Shown: in pieces, positions 44,135 through 52,041 of the stretch
How the letters are laid out: every line of letters starts with the position of its first letter
How positions within the stretch are numbered: the stretch's first letter is position 1
NCBI GenBank assembly: GCA_947307015.1
Contig: CAMZHV010000003.1
Location: forward strand, 40,453-104,452
Reading direction: 5' to 3'
Length of the DNA stretch: 64,000 nt
Source of the DNA: an uncultured Prevotellaceae bacterium
GTDB lineage: Bacteria; Bacteroidota; Bacteroidia; Bacteroidales; Bacteroidaceae
Position numbers and translations under genes: made by a program
The notes under the pieces: generated by a model
Databases searched by the model: none
What the model was told of the DNA's origin: nothing
Seen by the model: only the letters and a program-made list of their open reading frames with translations

Positions 44135-45058
44135 ATGGACAGCTATTTTTACATGTATGGGGGTACATCATCCACCAACCAGGGCTTCCAATCCTACAAA
44201 TACAACGGTAAGGAGCTTGACCGGGTTCATGGCCTCGACTGGTATGACTACGGTGCAAGAAGATATGACCCCGCCTATTGCCTCTTCACCCAGATGGATC
44301 CGCTTGCTGAGCAATATCCGCATCTGAGTCCTTATGCGTATTGTGCAGGGAATCCTGTGAATTATGTGGATCCGGATGGGATGAGGCCAAGTAGGAGAGA
44401 AGCTTTGGCAATGGCAGACGATGTGTATCATCCAGGAGATAAAGAGCTACCCGGAGATTGGATTTGGCTAGATCCTGAGACATTAAATGAAACATTAAAC
44501 ATTTCCCTCCCAAATAGCAATGGATTCAAATCTGCAATATACGGACGGAAGAATGAAAATGGGGGCTTTTCAGAATATGTTTATGCCACAGCAGGAACGG
44601 ATCCAACATCCTTAGAAGATTGGAAACAAGATCTTAAGCAATTAACAGGGGATTCAGAACAATATAAACAATCCGTGGAAACGGCAGTAAAAATCAAGTC
44701 TGTGTTAGGAGACCAAGAATTGATTTATTTAGGCCATTCTTTGGGCGGTGGACTAGCGAGTGCCAACGCCCTAAAAACAGGTAATCCCGCAATTACATTT
44801 AATGCAGCGGGTTTAAGTGCGCAAACAAAACGAACCTTACAACTTAATAATAAAGCAGACATCACCGCCTATGTGGTCCGTAACGAACTTGTTAATAACA
44901 GTCAGGCATTGATAGGATTAAGAGCAGAGGGACGCATATCGTATTTACCATCCGCGCCTTTAAGTTTATTCCCACGTGTCTCAAGGCCAGCCATAAGCGC
45001 GACCTATCATACAATGGCTTATCTTAAATTGATTAGTAGAATAATGAAAGATGAATAA
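44135..45058 (+). CDS. displaced RHS tip with esterase/lipase-like C-terminal toxin
   Basis: 307 residues. Residues about 14-82 are the RHS core end (YNGKELDRVHGLDWYDYGAR, DPLAEQYPHLSPYAYCAGNP, then VDPDG), after which the variable C-terminus starts. That C-terminus has a class-3 lipase nucleophile elbow GHSLGGG with Ser202, plus Asp candidates near 242 and His292 (ATYHTMAYL). It lacks the upstream RHS/YD repeats and a signal, so it is an orphan tip rather than a full effector. Lipase tips of this type act on membrane phospholipids in polymorphic-toxin systems (family knowledge). The probable immunity gene follows 3 bases later. Confidence 0.8.
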   Translation: MDSYFYMYGGTSSTNQGFQSYKYNGKELDRVHGLDWYDYGARRYDPAYCLFTQMDPLAEQYPHLSPYAYCAGNPVNYVDPDGMRPSRREALAMADDVYHPGDKELPGDWIWLDPETLNETLNISLPNSNGFKSAIYGRKNENGGFSEYVYATAGTDPTSLEDWKQDLKQLTGDSEQYKQSVETAVKIKSVLGDQELIYLGHSLGGGLASANALKTGNPAITFNAAGLSAQTKRTLQLNNKADITAYVVRNELVNNSQALIGLRAEGRISYLPSAPLSLFPRVSRPAISATYHTMAYLKLISRIMKDE

Positions 45059-45061
45059 ATC

Positions 45062-45892
45062 ATGAGGCATTTCATTACATATATAGCTTTGTGGTTCTTA
45101 TGGTGGCTTGCGTCACCTGCCATTTATGATCTTTGGGATTCTATGCAACCTCAGCCTACACTTCACCAACGTAAAGTGTTTAATGATACCGCAGTTGAGG
45201 AACTATCCAGATTGGTTAAAGCTGATGATTCGGTCAAAATAGTGCAATATCTACAGGAGCATCCAGAGATAGACGTGGATACACCAGATAGGATCTTTGG
45301 TTGCTCCCTACTCCAATATACGATACAAAACTATAAGCCACATGCCTTTAAAGCCTTATTAGAGAATGGGGCTAATCCTAATTATGTCTCTCAAAGAGGC
45401 ACAACACCCTTGGTTTTTGCTGCAGTACGGCCAGACTGGGAAACTTGGGGAGATACGTGTGATATAATATCCATGATTTCTGAACTTCTCGATGCCGGAG
45501 CAGATCCGAATCTGTTAACACAAGATCCTTTTGAGCGACGCTCGTATCTACCAATAGTCGCTGCTGCACGTATCGGGCATTACCCATATGTTAAGAGATT
45601 AATGGCAGATGAACGTACGGATGTGAATCTTGTATGTGACAATTACAATTTATTGCGGGATGCAATAGAACGTAAAGAAATAGAATTGGTGCATTATTTG
45701 GTTACTTCATGTGGAGCCGATTTAGACTTCTCTTTTCCACAGGTTGAGATGCTGGGGTGTCACAGACGCAAGAAGTGTACTTTATTTGACCTCTTACGGG
45801 ATTCCAAATATCAAACTCCTAAAGAGGATTCCCTTAAACAAGAAGTCATAAACTTCTATTGTAACCATACAGAGAAAGGAGGTGGACAATGA
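45062..45892 (+). CDS. ankyrin-repeat protein, probable immunity to the lipase tip
   Basis: 276 residues. An N-terminal membrane or signal segment (about 5-22) is followed by ankyrin repeats (ALLENGANPNYVSQRGTTPL, LLDAGADPNLLTQD, LPIVAAARIGHYPYVKRLM). Ankyrin proteins beside lipase effectors of interbacterial toxin systems commonly act as immunity proteins; the membrane segment would place it in the periplasm where the lipase acts. The link is from position and fold only. Overlaps the next gene by 4 bases. Confidence 0.7.
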   Translation: MRHFITYIALWFLWWLASPAIYDLWDSMQPQPTLHQRKVFNDTAVEELSRLVKADDSVKIVQYLQEHPEIDVDTPDRIFGCSLLQYTIQNYKPHAFKALLENGANPNYVSQRGTTPLVFAAVRPDWETWGDTCDIISMISELLDAGADPNLLTQDPFERRSYLPIVAAARIGHYPYVKRLMADERTDVNLVCDNYNLLRDAIERKEIELVHYLVTSCGADLDFSFPQVEMLGCHRRKKCTLFDLLRDSKYQTPKEDSLKQEVINFYCNHTEKGGGQ

Positions 45893-46548
45893 AACCAAAA
45901 TCTGTACGAGTTGTCGTATTATCCCTTTTTGTGGTTATCGGTTGGACGTTTTTCTTCATATTCTTGTGGCTTTATGGTCCCTCTCCGCGTCGATACGCTT
46001 ATGTAACTCCTGACATGGACCAAGTGGAACTAAGGGATAAATTAGAGGACTTAGCCAAAGGAGATACCTCTTTATTGTATCAGCCTGATTCTATTAAAGA
46101 GAATTATCTATATAGTTATACCTCCTTAAGTTATTATGGTGACTATATTCTATCGTCTTTCTTGTATCTGAAAGACGTGAATTGTTATCTCGAAATTGTG
46201 GGCTTGAGGGCCTATGGTAAAAATATCGTGACTATCAAACAGGTTGCAGATCTGGACCAGTTTCCCAATGTTGATGATTATTGTGACGGATATCATTTTT
46301 ATCAACTATCAGACAAAGACTGTGGTCCTAAACCCTCAAAAGAAAGGATGGAAGCCATTCAAAGGTCATTTGAACAAAATGTTCTATCGAAGGTCGGATT
46401 GTATCACAGAGATATTCAAGACTTAATAGTTGGCTCCATTCGTGAATTCATCGATAAAAATTTCATAACCATTGTATTATTGGATGTATTCATTGCCATA
46501 ACTCTTTTACTTCTTTCCATAAAAAAGTCTGCTCCTTCTACCACATGA
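45889..46548 (+). CDS. two-span membrane protein of the RHS island
   Basis: 219 residues with TM helices near the N-terminus (about 8-30) and C-terminus (about 190-211), with a polar extracytoplasmic middle of about 160 residues. No known family. It lies between the ankyrin gene and the second RHS tip with 4-base overlaps on both sides, so it belongs to the cassette; possibly a second immunity protein. Confidence 0.6.
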   Translation: MKPKSVRVVVLSLFVVIGWTFFFIFLWLYGPSPRRYAYVTPDMDQVELRDKLEDLAKGDTSLLYQPDSIKENYLYSYTSLSYYGDYILSSFLYLKDVNCYLEIVGLRAYGKNIVTIKQVADLDQFPNVDDYCDGYHFYQLSDKDCGPKPSKERMEAIQRSFEQNVLSKVGLYHRDIQDLIVGSIREFIDKNFITIVLLDVFIAITLLLLSIKKSAPSTT

Positions 46549-47858
46549 AATATTACGACATCACCGAGTACCTCGACCACCTCATTCGAATACAGTGCAC
46601 GAGCCGTAATCTCGTGGAATACGTTTATGCCGCCGACGGGCGCAAGTTGCGGGAGAAGCATGTCACGGCGGTGGTGGGGCTGACGGTGCAGATGGGACAA
46701 ACGCTGGAGCTGACGCCAGCCCAGACAATGGCCGTGGATTCTCTCGACTATGCGGACAATCTGCGTATAGGGAACCAGCAATTCTCTCAGGTGGGGATAC
46801 GTCCAAAGGTGGATTATTATTATGCCGGCGGTTTCATGTCCCTGACGCCCAGCGCTGTTGGTTATCCCATTACTGTTATCTACGATTTGTCTTTTCACAG
46901 CTTCCTTCGTGATCATCAAGGCAACGTTCGCGTTGTTGCAGACGGAAGCGGCAATGAAGAGCAGTTGAACGACTACTATCCCTACGGCTGCCCTTATGGC
47001 GACACCTCCACCAATCAGGGTTTCCAACCGTTTAAGTACAATGGAAAGGAACTGGACCGGGTTCATGGCCTCGACTGGTATGACTACGGTGCAAGAAGAT
47101 ACGACCCCGCCTATTGTATGTTTACACAGATGGATCCTCTCGCAGAAAAGTATCCGCACCTGAGCCCTTATGCGTATTGTGCGGGTAATCCGGTGAATTA
47201 TGTGGATCCGGATGGAAGACATATCAAGGTCAAAAAAAAGGATGGGGTCTATTTAATTGATGGTGGAGAAGTGGATGATGATTTAAACATATATGATGTT
47301 ACAAATGGTTGGGATAATCGGGTCTCTTTAGGTAAGGCGTTGACTCAGTACTCCTTTTTTGACGATAACGGAAAGCCTTCCTTTGGTAGTGTAATTGACC
47401 TCAACGACCAAAGTGGACAGGATTTCTGGGATAATTTCAAGACTTGGACACCTATCATGCCATTATTATATTATATTATGAATGGATACGGAGGTCAAAA
47501 ATATGACTTCAAACGCCAAGGTGAACCATATCCAGGAGCTGACAAAAATAACAAGGAACAAATAAATGCAAATAACAAATATCATAATAGAGGCATGATA
47601 TTAAATATAGATGGAAAAGAGTATATTACTTCTGGTCGAGACATTGGGAATTATGCTGCCGGATATGAGGCTGGCTTACATGGACTTACTTGGAAAGAGG
47701 CAAGATACGGATTCGATAAACTTGAATCAAAACAACAAGGCGGAATAGCTATAGAAAAGGCCCCTTCACAAAGCGCTCAATTAAAGGGATACACTAATGG
47801 ATGGGTGAAATCTGGATTGATTAGAAGATTACTTTTATTAAAATTATTATTACCATGA
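46545..47858 (+). CDS. displaced RHS tip with a second, different C-terminal toxin-like domain
   Basis: 437 residues. The RHS core occupies about 1-224 (YVYAADGRKLREKHVTAV, FLRDHQGNVRVVADGSGN, YNGKELDRVHGLDWYDYGAR, CAGNPVNYVDPDG). The variable C-terminus (about 225-437) has no obvious catalytic motif; its GRDIGNYAAGYEAGLHGLTW segment loosely recalls the predicted toxin-44 family, which I cannot confirm. It ends in a hydrophobic basic tail. The first 20 residues (MKYYDITEYLDHLIRIQ) do not look like RHS and may be the recombination joint. An immunity candidate overlaps its end by 4 bases. Confidence 0.72.
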   Translation: MKYYDITEYLDHLIRIQCTSRNLVEYVYAADGRKLREKHVTAVVGLTVQMGQTLELTPAQTMAVDSLDYADNLRIGNQQFSQVGIRPKVDYYYAGGFMSLTPSAVGYPITVIYDLSFHSFLRDHQGNVRVVADGSGNEEQLNDYYPYGCPYGDTSTNQGFQPFKYNGKELDRVHGLDWYDYGARRYDPAYCMFTQMDPLAEKYPHLSPYAYCAGNPVNYVDPDGRHIKVKKKDGVYLIDGGEVDDDLNIYDVTNGWDNRVSLGKALTQYSFFDDNGKPSFGSVIDLNDQSGQDFWDNFKTWTPIMPLLYYIMNGYGGQKYDFKRQGEPYPGADKNNKEQINANNKYHNRGMILNIDGKEYITSGRDIGNYAAGYEAGLHGLTWKEARYGFDKLESKQQGGIAIEKAPSQSAQLKGYTNGWVKSGLIRRLLLLKLLLP

Positions 47859-48763
47859 AGATAATTAACGATAGGAGATTTATCATAGTATTGGTCCTGA
47901 TCAGTATAGCAATCTATATTACCTCCTGCACATTGTCTGCTTATACGGAAATATCAGCTCCTTATGGCAACGAATATTATCCTACTTTTTACTGTGATAT
48001 GAGCGGGTACCGCTGTCTTCTTTGGGGTGGATTATTTATGCCTCTGTCTGTATTTGGATTTTATGATCCACATTTTAACTGGGCACTTATCTGGTTTGCT
48101 AATGTTTTCTATATGATAGTCATTTATCGTCTATTATTTCACAAGAAGATTTTTTTCACCATAATCTATTCCTTTCTGGCAGTTGGCTTAAGTACTCTTT
48201 TCTCATATATCGACCCGTATTATCCCTACAAAGACGTTTCTGCACAAATTGCATATTTGGGGCCTGGTTATTTCTTGTGGGTGTTAAGCATTGTTTCTAT
48301 ATTGGTTGTGGCTATATGGAATGGACTAAGAGAGTTGTACAACAAGCAAGAAAGACTAAGGTTCTATTTACTCTCCATTTTATCCGTTTCTGTTGTCATC
48401 TCAGCCCTTGCCATTAGCTACACACACGTTTTTCAAACTAGAACAAACAACATTGCCCTTGATGAAGAAAAACAATGTTTTATTACAGATAATTATTTTA
48501 ATAGGATTGTAGTCTACGACGTCTTAAATGAAAAGAAAGACACTTTATATAGGGAATATGGTGTAAACAAACAAAGAGCGTTTAGAGTCACTGGAATAAA
48601 CACATATTTCCATGACCTGTATTGTTGGGCATCTCCCTTGAAACAAGACAATAACTATATCATCACCAATATTACGTTTCCTGATAAAAAGTTCGAGAAA
48701 ATAAGAATAAGTATAAACAAGGATGGTCATGCAACGATTGCAAGTACAGAATCATCTGACTAG
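47855..48763 (+). CDS. membrane protein, probable immunity to the second RHS tip
   Basis: 302 residues with five or six TM helices in the N-terminal 190 residues and a soluble C-terminal domain of about 110. No family recognised. AT-rich like the whole cassette and translationally coupled to the tip, which is the usual place for an immunity gene. Confidence 0.6.
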   Translation: MKIINDRRFIIVLVLISIAIYITSCTLSAYTEISAPYGNEYYPTFYCDMSGYRCLLWGGLFMPLSVFGFYDPHFNWALIWFANVFYMIVIYRLLFHKKIFFTIIYSFLAVGLSTLFSYIDPYYPYKDVSAQIAYLGPGYFLWVLSIVSILVVAIWNGLRELYNKQERLRFYLLSILSVSVVISALAISYTHVFQTRTNNIALDEEKQCFITDNYFNRIVVYDVLNEKKDTLYREYGVNKQRAFRVTGINTYFHDLYCWASPLKQDNNYIITNITFPDKKFEKIRISINKDGHATIASTESSD

Positions 48764-48775
48764 CCCAACTAATCT

Positions 48776-48953
48776 ACGGCCTCACTACTCCTTCGCTCAT
48801 TCCATCCGCATCCTGTTCACCAACAGTAACCTCTTCGAATCTTCAATCGAGAACCATTCATGCTATGATCTCTCTGGTCGTCGCGTCTCTGTGCCCTCCG
48901 TACTCCCAAGGGGAGTCTATATCCGTGATGGCAAGAAGATGGTGGTAAGATGA
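48776..48953 (+). pseudogene. orphan sorting-tail remnant
   Basis: The frame ends CYDLSGRRVSVPSVLPRG..VYIRDGKKMVVR, nearly the same tail as the protein at 40976-42511, preceded by only about 30 related residues (RILFTNSNLFESS). The body of the gene is gone, replaced by the RHS cassette. Together with the promoter that follows, it explains the 314-base stretch between 48763 and 49078. Confidence 0.75.
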
Positions 48954-49037
48954 TGCTGAGCCGAAAAATAATCGGGCTGTTTTGCAAGTGATTGGGAAAT
49001 AATCATTATCTTTGCAGCGCAGAAAGGCGAAAAAAGG
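48854..49037 (+). repeat. duplicated sorting-tail-plus-promoter segment, copy 2
   Basis: Counterpart of 42405-42596. Contains TATCTTTG (49007-49014) with TTTG (48981-48984), which serves the DUF1016 gene. Confidence 0.85.
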
Positions 49038-49077
49038 CTGATAAACCTCGAAGAAGATAAACCAAACGATAAATCGC

Positions 49078-50133
49078 ATGAATGATGAAATCATTAATAT
49101 GAGGTTGATTACGCAGGTAAGCGACCAACTATATGATGGTGTAACCGCAATCATTGACAAGGCCAGGAGACAGGTGGCCGTTTATGTCAACGCTCATGCC
49201 AGTATGACGTTCTGGAACGTAGGAAAGTTCATCATTGATGACATGGACTACCAGACCTACTCGGCCTATGGCCAGAAGATTCTTGCGACGCTGTCGCAAA
49301 GATTGACAGCACGATATGGTAAAGGCTATACCTATTCCGCCTTGACGAGAATGATGAAAGTGGCCCGTCTGTACAACGACCGTGAAATGTTTGCGATGCT
49401 GTCGCAAACATTGTCATGGAGTCATTTCCTGGAACTTGTCACCATCGAAGACCCAACCAAGCGCCTCTTCTATCAGCAGATGGGCATAGCCGAGCATTGG
49501 AGCGTACAGCAGTTAAGAGACCAGCAGGACGGAATGGCATACGAGCGTTCTCTGATAGCGGCCAAGCCCAACGACGAAATAGTGCAAACGTTAGAGAACA
49601 TCACTCCACAACATACAGAGCCAGACGTGGTGATGAAGAGCTCATATGTGCTCGATTTTCTCGGTTTGAGCGGATTATACACAGAGAAGGAGCTGGAAGA
49701 TGCCATTGCCCTACAGTTGGAGAATTTCATTTTGGAACTTGGACAGGGATTTGCCTTTCTCGAACGGCAAAAACGATTCACTATTGACGGCACGGATTAT
49801 AAACTCGATCTCCTGTTTTATCACCGCAAGTTGAAATGCCTTGTGGCTATTGACTTGAAGCTGGGCAAGTTCAAGCCTCAGTACAAGGGCCAAATGGAGT
49901 TGTATCTGAAGTATATGCAGAAGTACGATATGCAACCCGAAGAGAATCCGCCTATCGGACTGCTGCTATGCAGTGAAGGCAATACCGAGCATATCGAACT
50001 GATGATGCTTGATGAAGACCGTATCAAGGTGGCTCAGTATCTGACCTGCCTGCCAGATAAGCAGTGGTTCATTGACAAGCTGAATCGCTCAATATTGATA
50101 GCCAGGGAGCAGAGTGAAAATGATGTTAGCTGA
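49078..50133 (+). CDS. DUF1016/YhcG-type PD-(D/E)XK nuclease family protein
   Basis: 351 residues. The N-terminal DUF1016 helical domain (about 10-160) includes SQRLTARYGKGYTYSALTRM and SWSHFLELV. The C-terminal nuclease-like domain (about 180-351) carries FLERQKRFTIDGTDYKLDLLFYH and CLVAIDLKLGKFKPQYKGQM, which supply the Asp...(D/E)xK active-site pattern (Asp in DLLFYH, DLK of IDLK). Proteins of this family are found in mobile and defence islands; a confirmed biological role is lacking. The promoter is shared by duplication with the AlbA_2 gene. Confidence 0.85.
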   Translation: MNDEIINMRLITQVSDQLYDGVTAIIDKARRQVAVYVNAHASMTFWNVGKFIIDDMDYQTYSAYGQKILATLSQRLTARYGKGYTYSALTRMMKVARLYNDREMFAMLSQTLSWSHFLELVTIEDPTKRLFYQQMGIAEHWSVQQLRDQQDGMAYERSLIAAKPNDEIVQTLENITPQHTEPDVVMKSSYVLDFLGLSGLYTEKELEDAIALQLENFILELGQGFAFLERQKRFTIDGTDYKLDLLFYHRKLKCLVAIDLKLGKFKPQYKGQMELYLKYMQKYDMQPEENPPIGLLLCSEGNTEHIELMMLDEDRIKVAQYLTCLPDKQWFIDKLNRSILIAREQSENDVS

Positions 50134-50208
50134 GCTTCTATGCAAACAAAATCACTATGAGTCCATAAAAAAGCATACATATAAGACGAGCAACCGACAG
50201 CTTTCTTG

Positions 50209-50340
50209 AAAGTCTCTCGAATTAGCCATTCACCAAGACATTCGCAAGAAAAGACGGCTGCCAGCTCACGACTCCAGCGGAGGCGTGGGCTTTGGCAGTA
50301 TCAACAATTACGAATGGGTAGGCTAAACCCGAGAGACTTT
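50209..50340 (+). ncRNA. candidate structured RNA, domain A
   Basis: The closing stem AAAGTCTCTCG (50209-50219) is perfectly complementary to 50330-50340. Inside are TAGCC/GGCTA (50223-50227 / 50321-50325), ATTC/GAAT, CTGCCA/TGGCAG (50258-50263 / 50293-50298), AGCTCACG/CGTGGGCT (50263-50270 / 50284-50291) and CTCC/GGAG closing an AGC loop. T residues follow the 3' arm. No ORF explains this conservation of pairing. Strand is assumed from neighbours. Confidence 0.6.
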
Positions 50341-50436
50341 TGTTGTGATGCCAAAACACCTCACCCACGCCCTCCGTTTTTCTTTTGAACATAAATCTTA
50401 CATAAATCTAAACTTAAATGATTGATGATTCGGCTG

Positions 50437-50680
50437 CTCCTTCCAGTCTGAAGCGAGCATGAACGAGAAAAAAACAATAAAAACACCATCTGAAGGAGCT
50501 GGACTCTGCTAGTCCTTGGTGCTACCCCTCTCATTTTCCTTGTGAGCAAGCTCCCAGATAAAATCTGAGGCTGCATCACCACCCTTACGGGTTAAGCTCC
50601 TTCATCTGGCAAACGCTCGAACTTGTTCGCTTCTTCGAGTCTCTTCTATGAGACGAGTCTGAAGAACATCGCGCTTCGCG
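50437..50680 (+). ncRNA. candidate structured RNA, domain B
   Basis: GAAGGAGCT (50492-50500) pairs with AGCTCCTTC (50595-50603) around hairpins GGACT/AGTCC, CTCA/TGAG, CAGAT/ATCTG (50555-50567) and ACCC/GGGT. An upstream CTCCTTC (50437-50443) could pair with the same GAAGGAG, giving two exclusive folds. Downstream hairpins are CGAAC/GTTCG, GTCTC/GAGAC (50639-50654) inside CTTC/GAAG, and CGCG/CGCG near 50675. Confidence 0.55.
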
Positions 50681-50690
50681 CTAAAAAACA

Positions 50691-50734
50691 AAGCTACTGA
50701 CAATAGCTTGGATTCCCAAAGGAATAGTTTTTTT
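50691..50734 (+). terminator. paired hairpins with T run inside the structured region
   Basis: AAGCTA/TAGCTT (50691-50709), then ATTCC-CAAA-GGAAT... with arms 50712-50716 and 50721-50725, followed by TTTTTTT at 50728-50734. Could end an RNA made from domains A and B. Confidence 0.5.
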
Positions 50735-50743
50735 ATGTTTTGT

Positions 50744-50867
50744 CCTCAGTGAGTGTCAGTGCTTCGTAGAAGCAGTTATCAGCTTGGGCATGAGTGCGAG
50801 AACTCGTTCTCAGGCACTCAGACACAAGGAGAGAACGTAGGGCGTAGCCCAATGACATTCACTGAGG
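50744..50867 (+). ncRNA. candidate structured RNA, domain C
   Basis: A 15-bp closing stem, CCTCAGTGAGTGTCA (50744-50758) with TGACATTCACTGAGG (50853-50867), has one G-U. It encloses GCTTC/GAAGC (50761-50773), TGAGTGC/GCACTCA (50791-50797 / 50814-50820) stacked on GAGAA/TTCTC, and GGGC/GCCC (50840-50850). Four helices in 124 bases. Confidence 0.6.
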
Positions 50868-50940
50868 TGTTTTATATGTTTTTTTCTTCATCAAAAGAAT
50901 CTGTAAACTAAAAACTTCAATAATAAACGGAAACGTAATC

Positions 50941-51048
50941 ATGGAAATTGACAAGAACGAGGACGAGCTCGAAGCATTGAACCGTCTGCTTGAACAGCTG
51001 CACCAGGCAGACTACAGGGTTCTGGGCAGCATAGAGATCAATATCTAG
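50941..51048 (+). CDS. 35-residue acidic ORF after the structured region
   Basis: ATG at 50941 opens MEIDKNEDELEALNRLLEQ and continues LHQADYRVLGSIEINI to a stop. Composition is that of a short amphipathic helix. AT-rich, A-rich leader as in Bacteroidetes genes, and a terminator 50 bases downstream. No family known; it may be coincidental. Confidence 0.4.
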   Translation: MEIDKNEDELEALNRLLEQLHQADYRVLGSIEINI

Positions 51049-51098
51049 CTTTTCAAATAGCAGTGCCCTGATTTTTAGGATCTACCTATAGCAATATC

Positions 51099-51132
51099 CC
51101 TGCCATATATCCCATGTATATGGCAGGTTTTT
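51099..51132 (+). terminator. intrinsic terminator
   Basis: CCTGCCATATA (51099-51109) pairs with TATATGGCAGG (51117-51127) and is followed by TTTTTG. Confidence 0.85.
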
Positions 51133-51147
51133 GTTTCTCTCTTTTCG

Positions 51148-51155
51148 TATCTTTG
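51148..51155 (+). promoter_or_regulatory. -7 promoter element of the phage-replication-like gene
   Basis: TATCTTTG, 53 bases before the chosen ATG at 51209. Confidence 0.5.
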
Positions 51156-51208
51156 CACCCGAGTTAGGTCGCGACCCTGTGCTCGTTTTAATCCCAACAA
51201 AGAACGAA

Positions 51209-51862
51209 ATGAAAGAAAGAAGCAAAGAAAGTAAAGAAAGAAAGGCTGTTGTTGTTGCTGAAGAGAAAAACGAAAAAGAGAAAGCAACAACAACCTCACG
51301 CGCTGGGCGCGCGCACGAGGAGTGCCCACTCAACGTGGTGACAGAAGAAGATATCGAACGCTTCATCGACATCTTTAACGAGACCATGATTCGTACGAAT
51401 GCTGTCATCCCCACGGTAGATATCCTTACGACACAGGCCGAACGCCAGCTGCGCTACCTCATGCAACGCTACTCTATGGCGAAGCTGGAGAAGATGGTAG
51501 AGAACGCAGCAGCCAGTGATTTCCTCAATGGTAGCGGCCAGCGGGGCTTCAAGGCGGATTTCGAATGGCTCACCCGTGAAGTGAACTTCATCAAGGTGGT
51601 CAATAACAAGTACGCCAATATTCCCCATGAGCGTCGATGGCAGGATCCCGCCGAGCGTATGGAGGAGCGCAAGCAACGCGAACATGAGCGCCTCCTCCGT
51701 AACATGGAGATCGAGGAAGAGGAGCGGGAGAAGCGGCGCAGGCAGCGCGAATGGGATGCGGCACACGCCGCCACGCCAGAGGAGATCGCCCGCATCACGG
51801 CCGGATTCGAGCTGCCCCGCCTGACGCCCGAACAACAGGAGTACTTACGCCGAAAGAAGTGA
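51209..51862 (+). CDS. phage/mobile-element replication-like protein
   Basis: 217 residues. The N-terminus is Lys/Glu-rich (MKERSKESKERKAVVVAEE). The middle part, ending FLNGSGQRGFKADFEWLTRE then VNFIKVVNNKYAN, matches the C-terminal domain seen in replication/primosome-associated proteins of phages and conjugative elements (pattern FL.G....W.A.F.WL....N..K...G.Y). The C-terminus is a charged coiled coil (EERKQREHERLL, EEEEREKRRRQRE). I start at the ATG at 51209. It stands without its usual helicase-loader partners, so the element looks decayed. Confidence 0.6.
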   Translation: MKERSKESKERKAVVVAEEKNEKEKATTTSRAGRAHEECPLNVVTEEDIERFIDIFNETMIRTNAVIPTVDILTTQAERQLRYLMQRYSMAKLEKMVENAAASDFLNGSGQRGFKADFEWLTREVNFIKVVNNKYANIPHERRWQDPAERMEERKQREHERLLRNMEIEEEEREKRRRQREWDAAHAATPEEIARITAGFELPRLTPEQQEYLRRKK

Positions 51863-51867
51863 CGCTT

Positions 51868-52041
51868 ATGGAAGATTTCAAGATACGTCCGCTGAGCAAG
51901 TCGGAGCTGGCGATGGCCTACGCACCGAAAAACACGGAAAGCTATTGTATCATGTGTGAGCCTCCTGATGCCTATCATTGGCGCTCTCCGATGTCGTACC
52001 TTTGCTGTCGCAAACAAGAAGGTTTGCCATGTTCAACTTAA
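51868..52041 (+). CDS. DUF4248-like short protein, probably truncated
   Basis: 57 residues. MEDFKIRPLSKSELAMAYAPK resembles the N-terminus of DUF4248 proteins (F.IR.YGKSELA..Y.P) found in Bacteroides mobile elements. After PKNTE the similarity ends and the remainder is Cys-rich and unlike the family, suggesting a frameshift or fusion. Starts 5 bases after the previous stop. Confidence 0.45.
   Translation: MEDFKIRPLSKSELAMAYAPKNTESYCIMCEPPDAYHWRSPMSYLCCRKQEGLPCST

Noticed and set aside
50209..50867. Retron or group II intron
   Set aside because: No reverse transcriptase gene nearby and no recognisable domain V.
50134..51048. tmRNA or RNase P RNA
   Set aside because: None of the conserved end sequences or the tag-peptide ending ALAA was seen.
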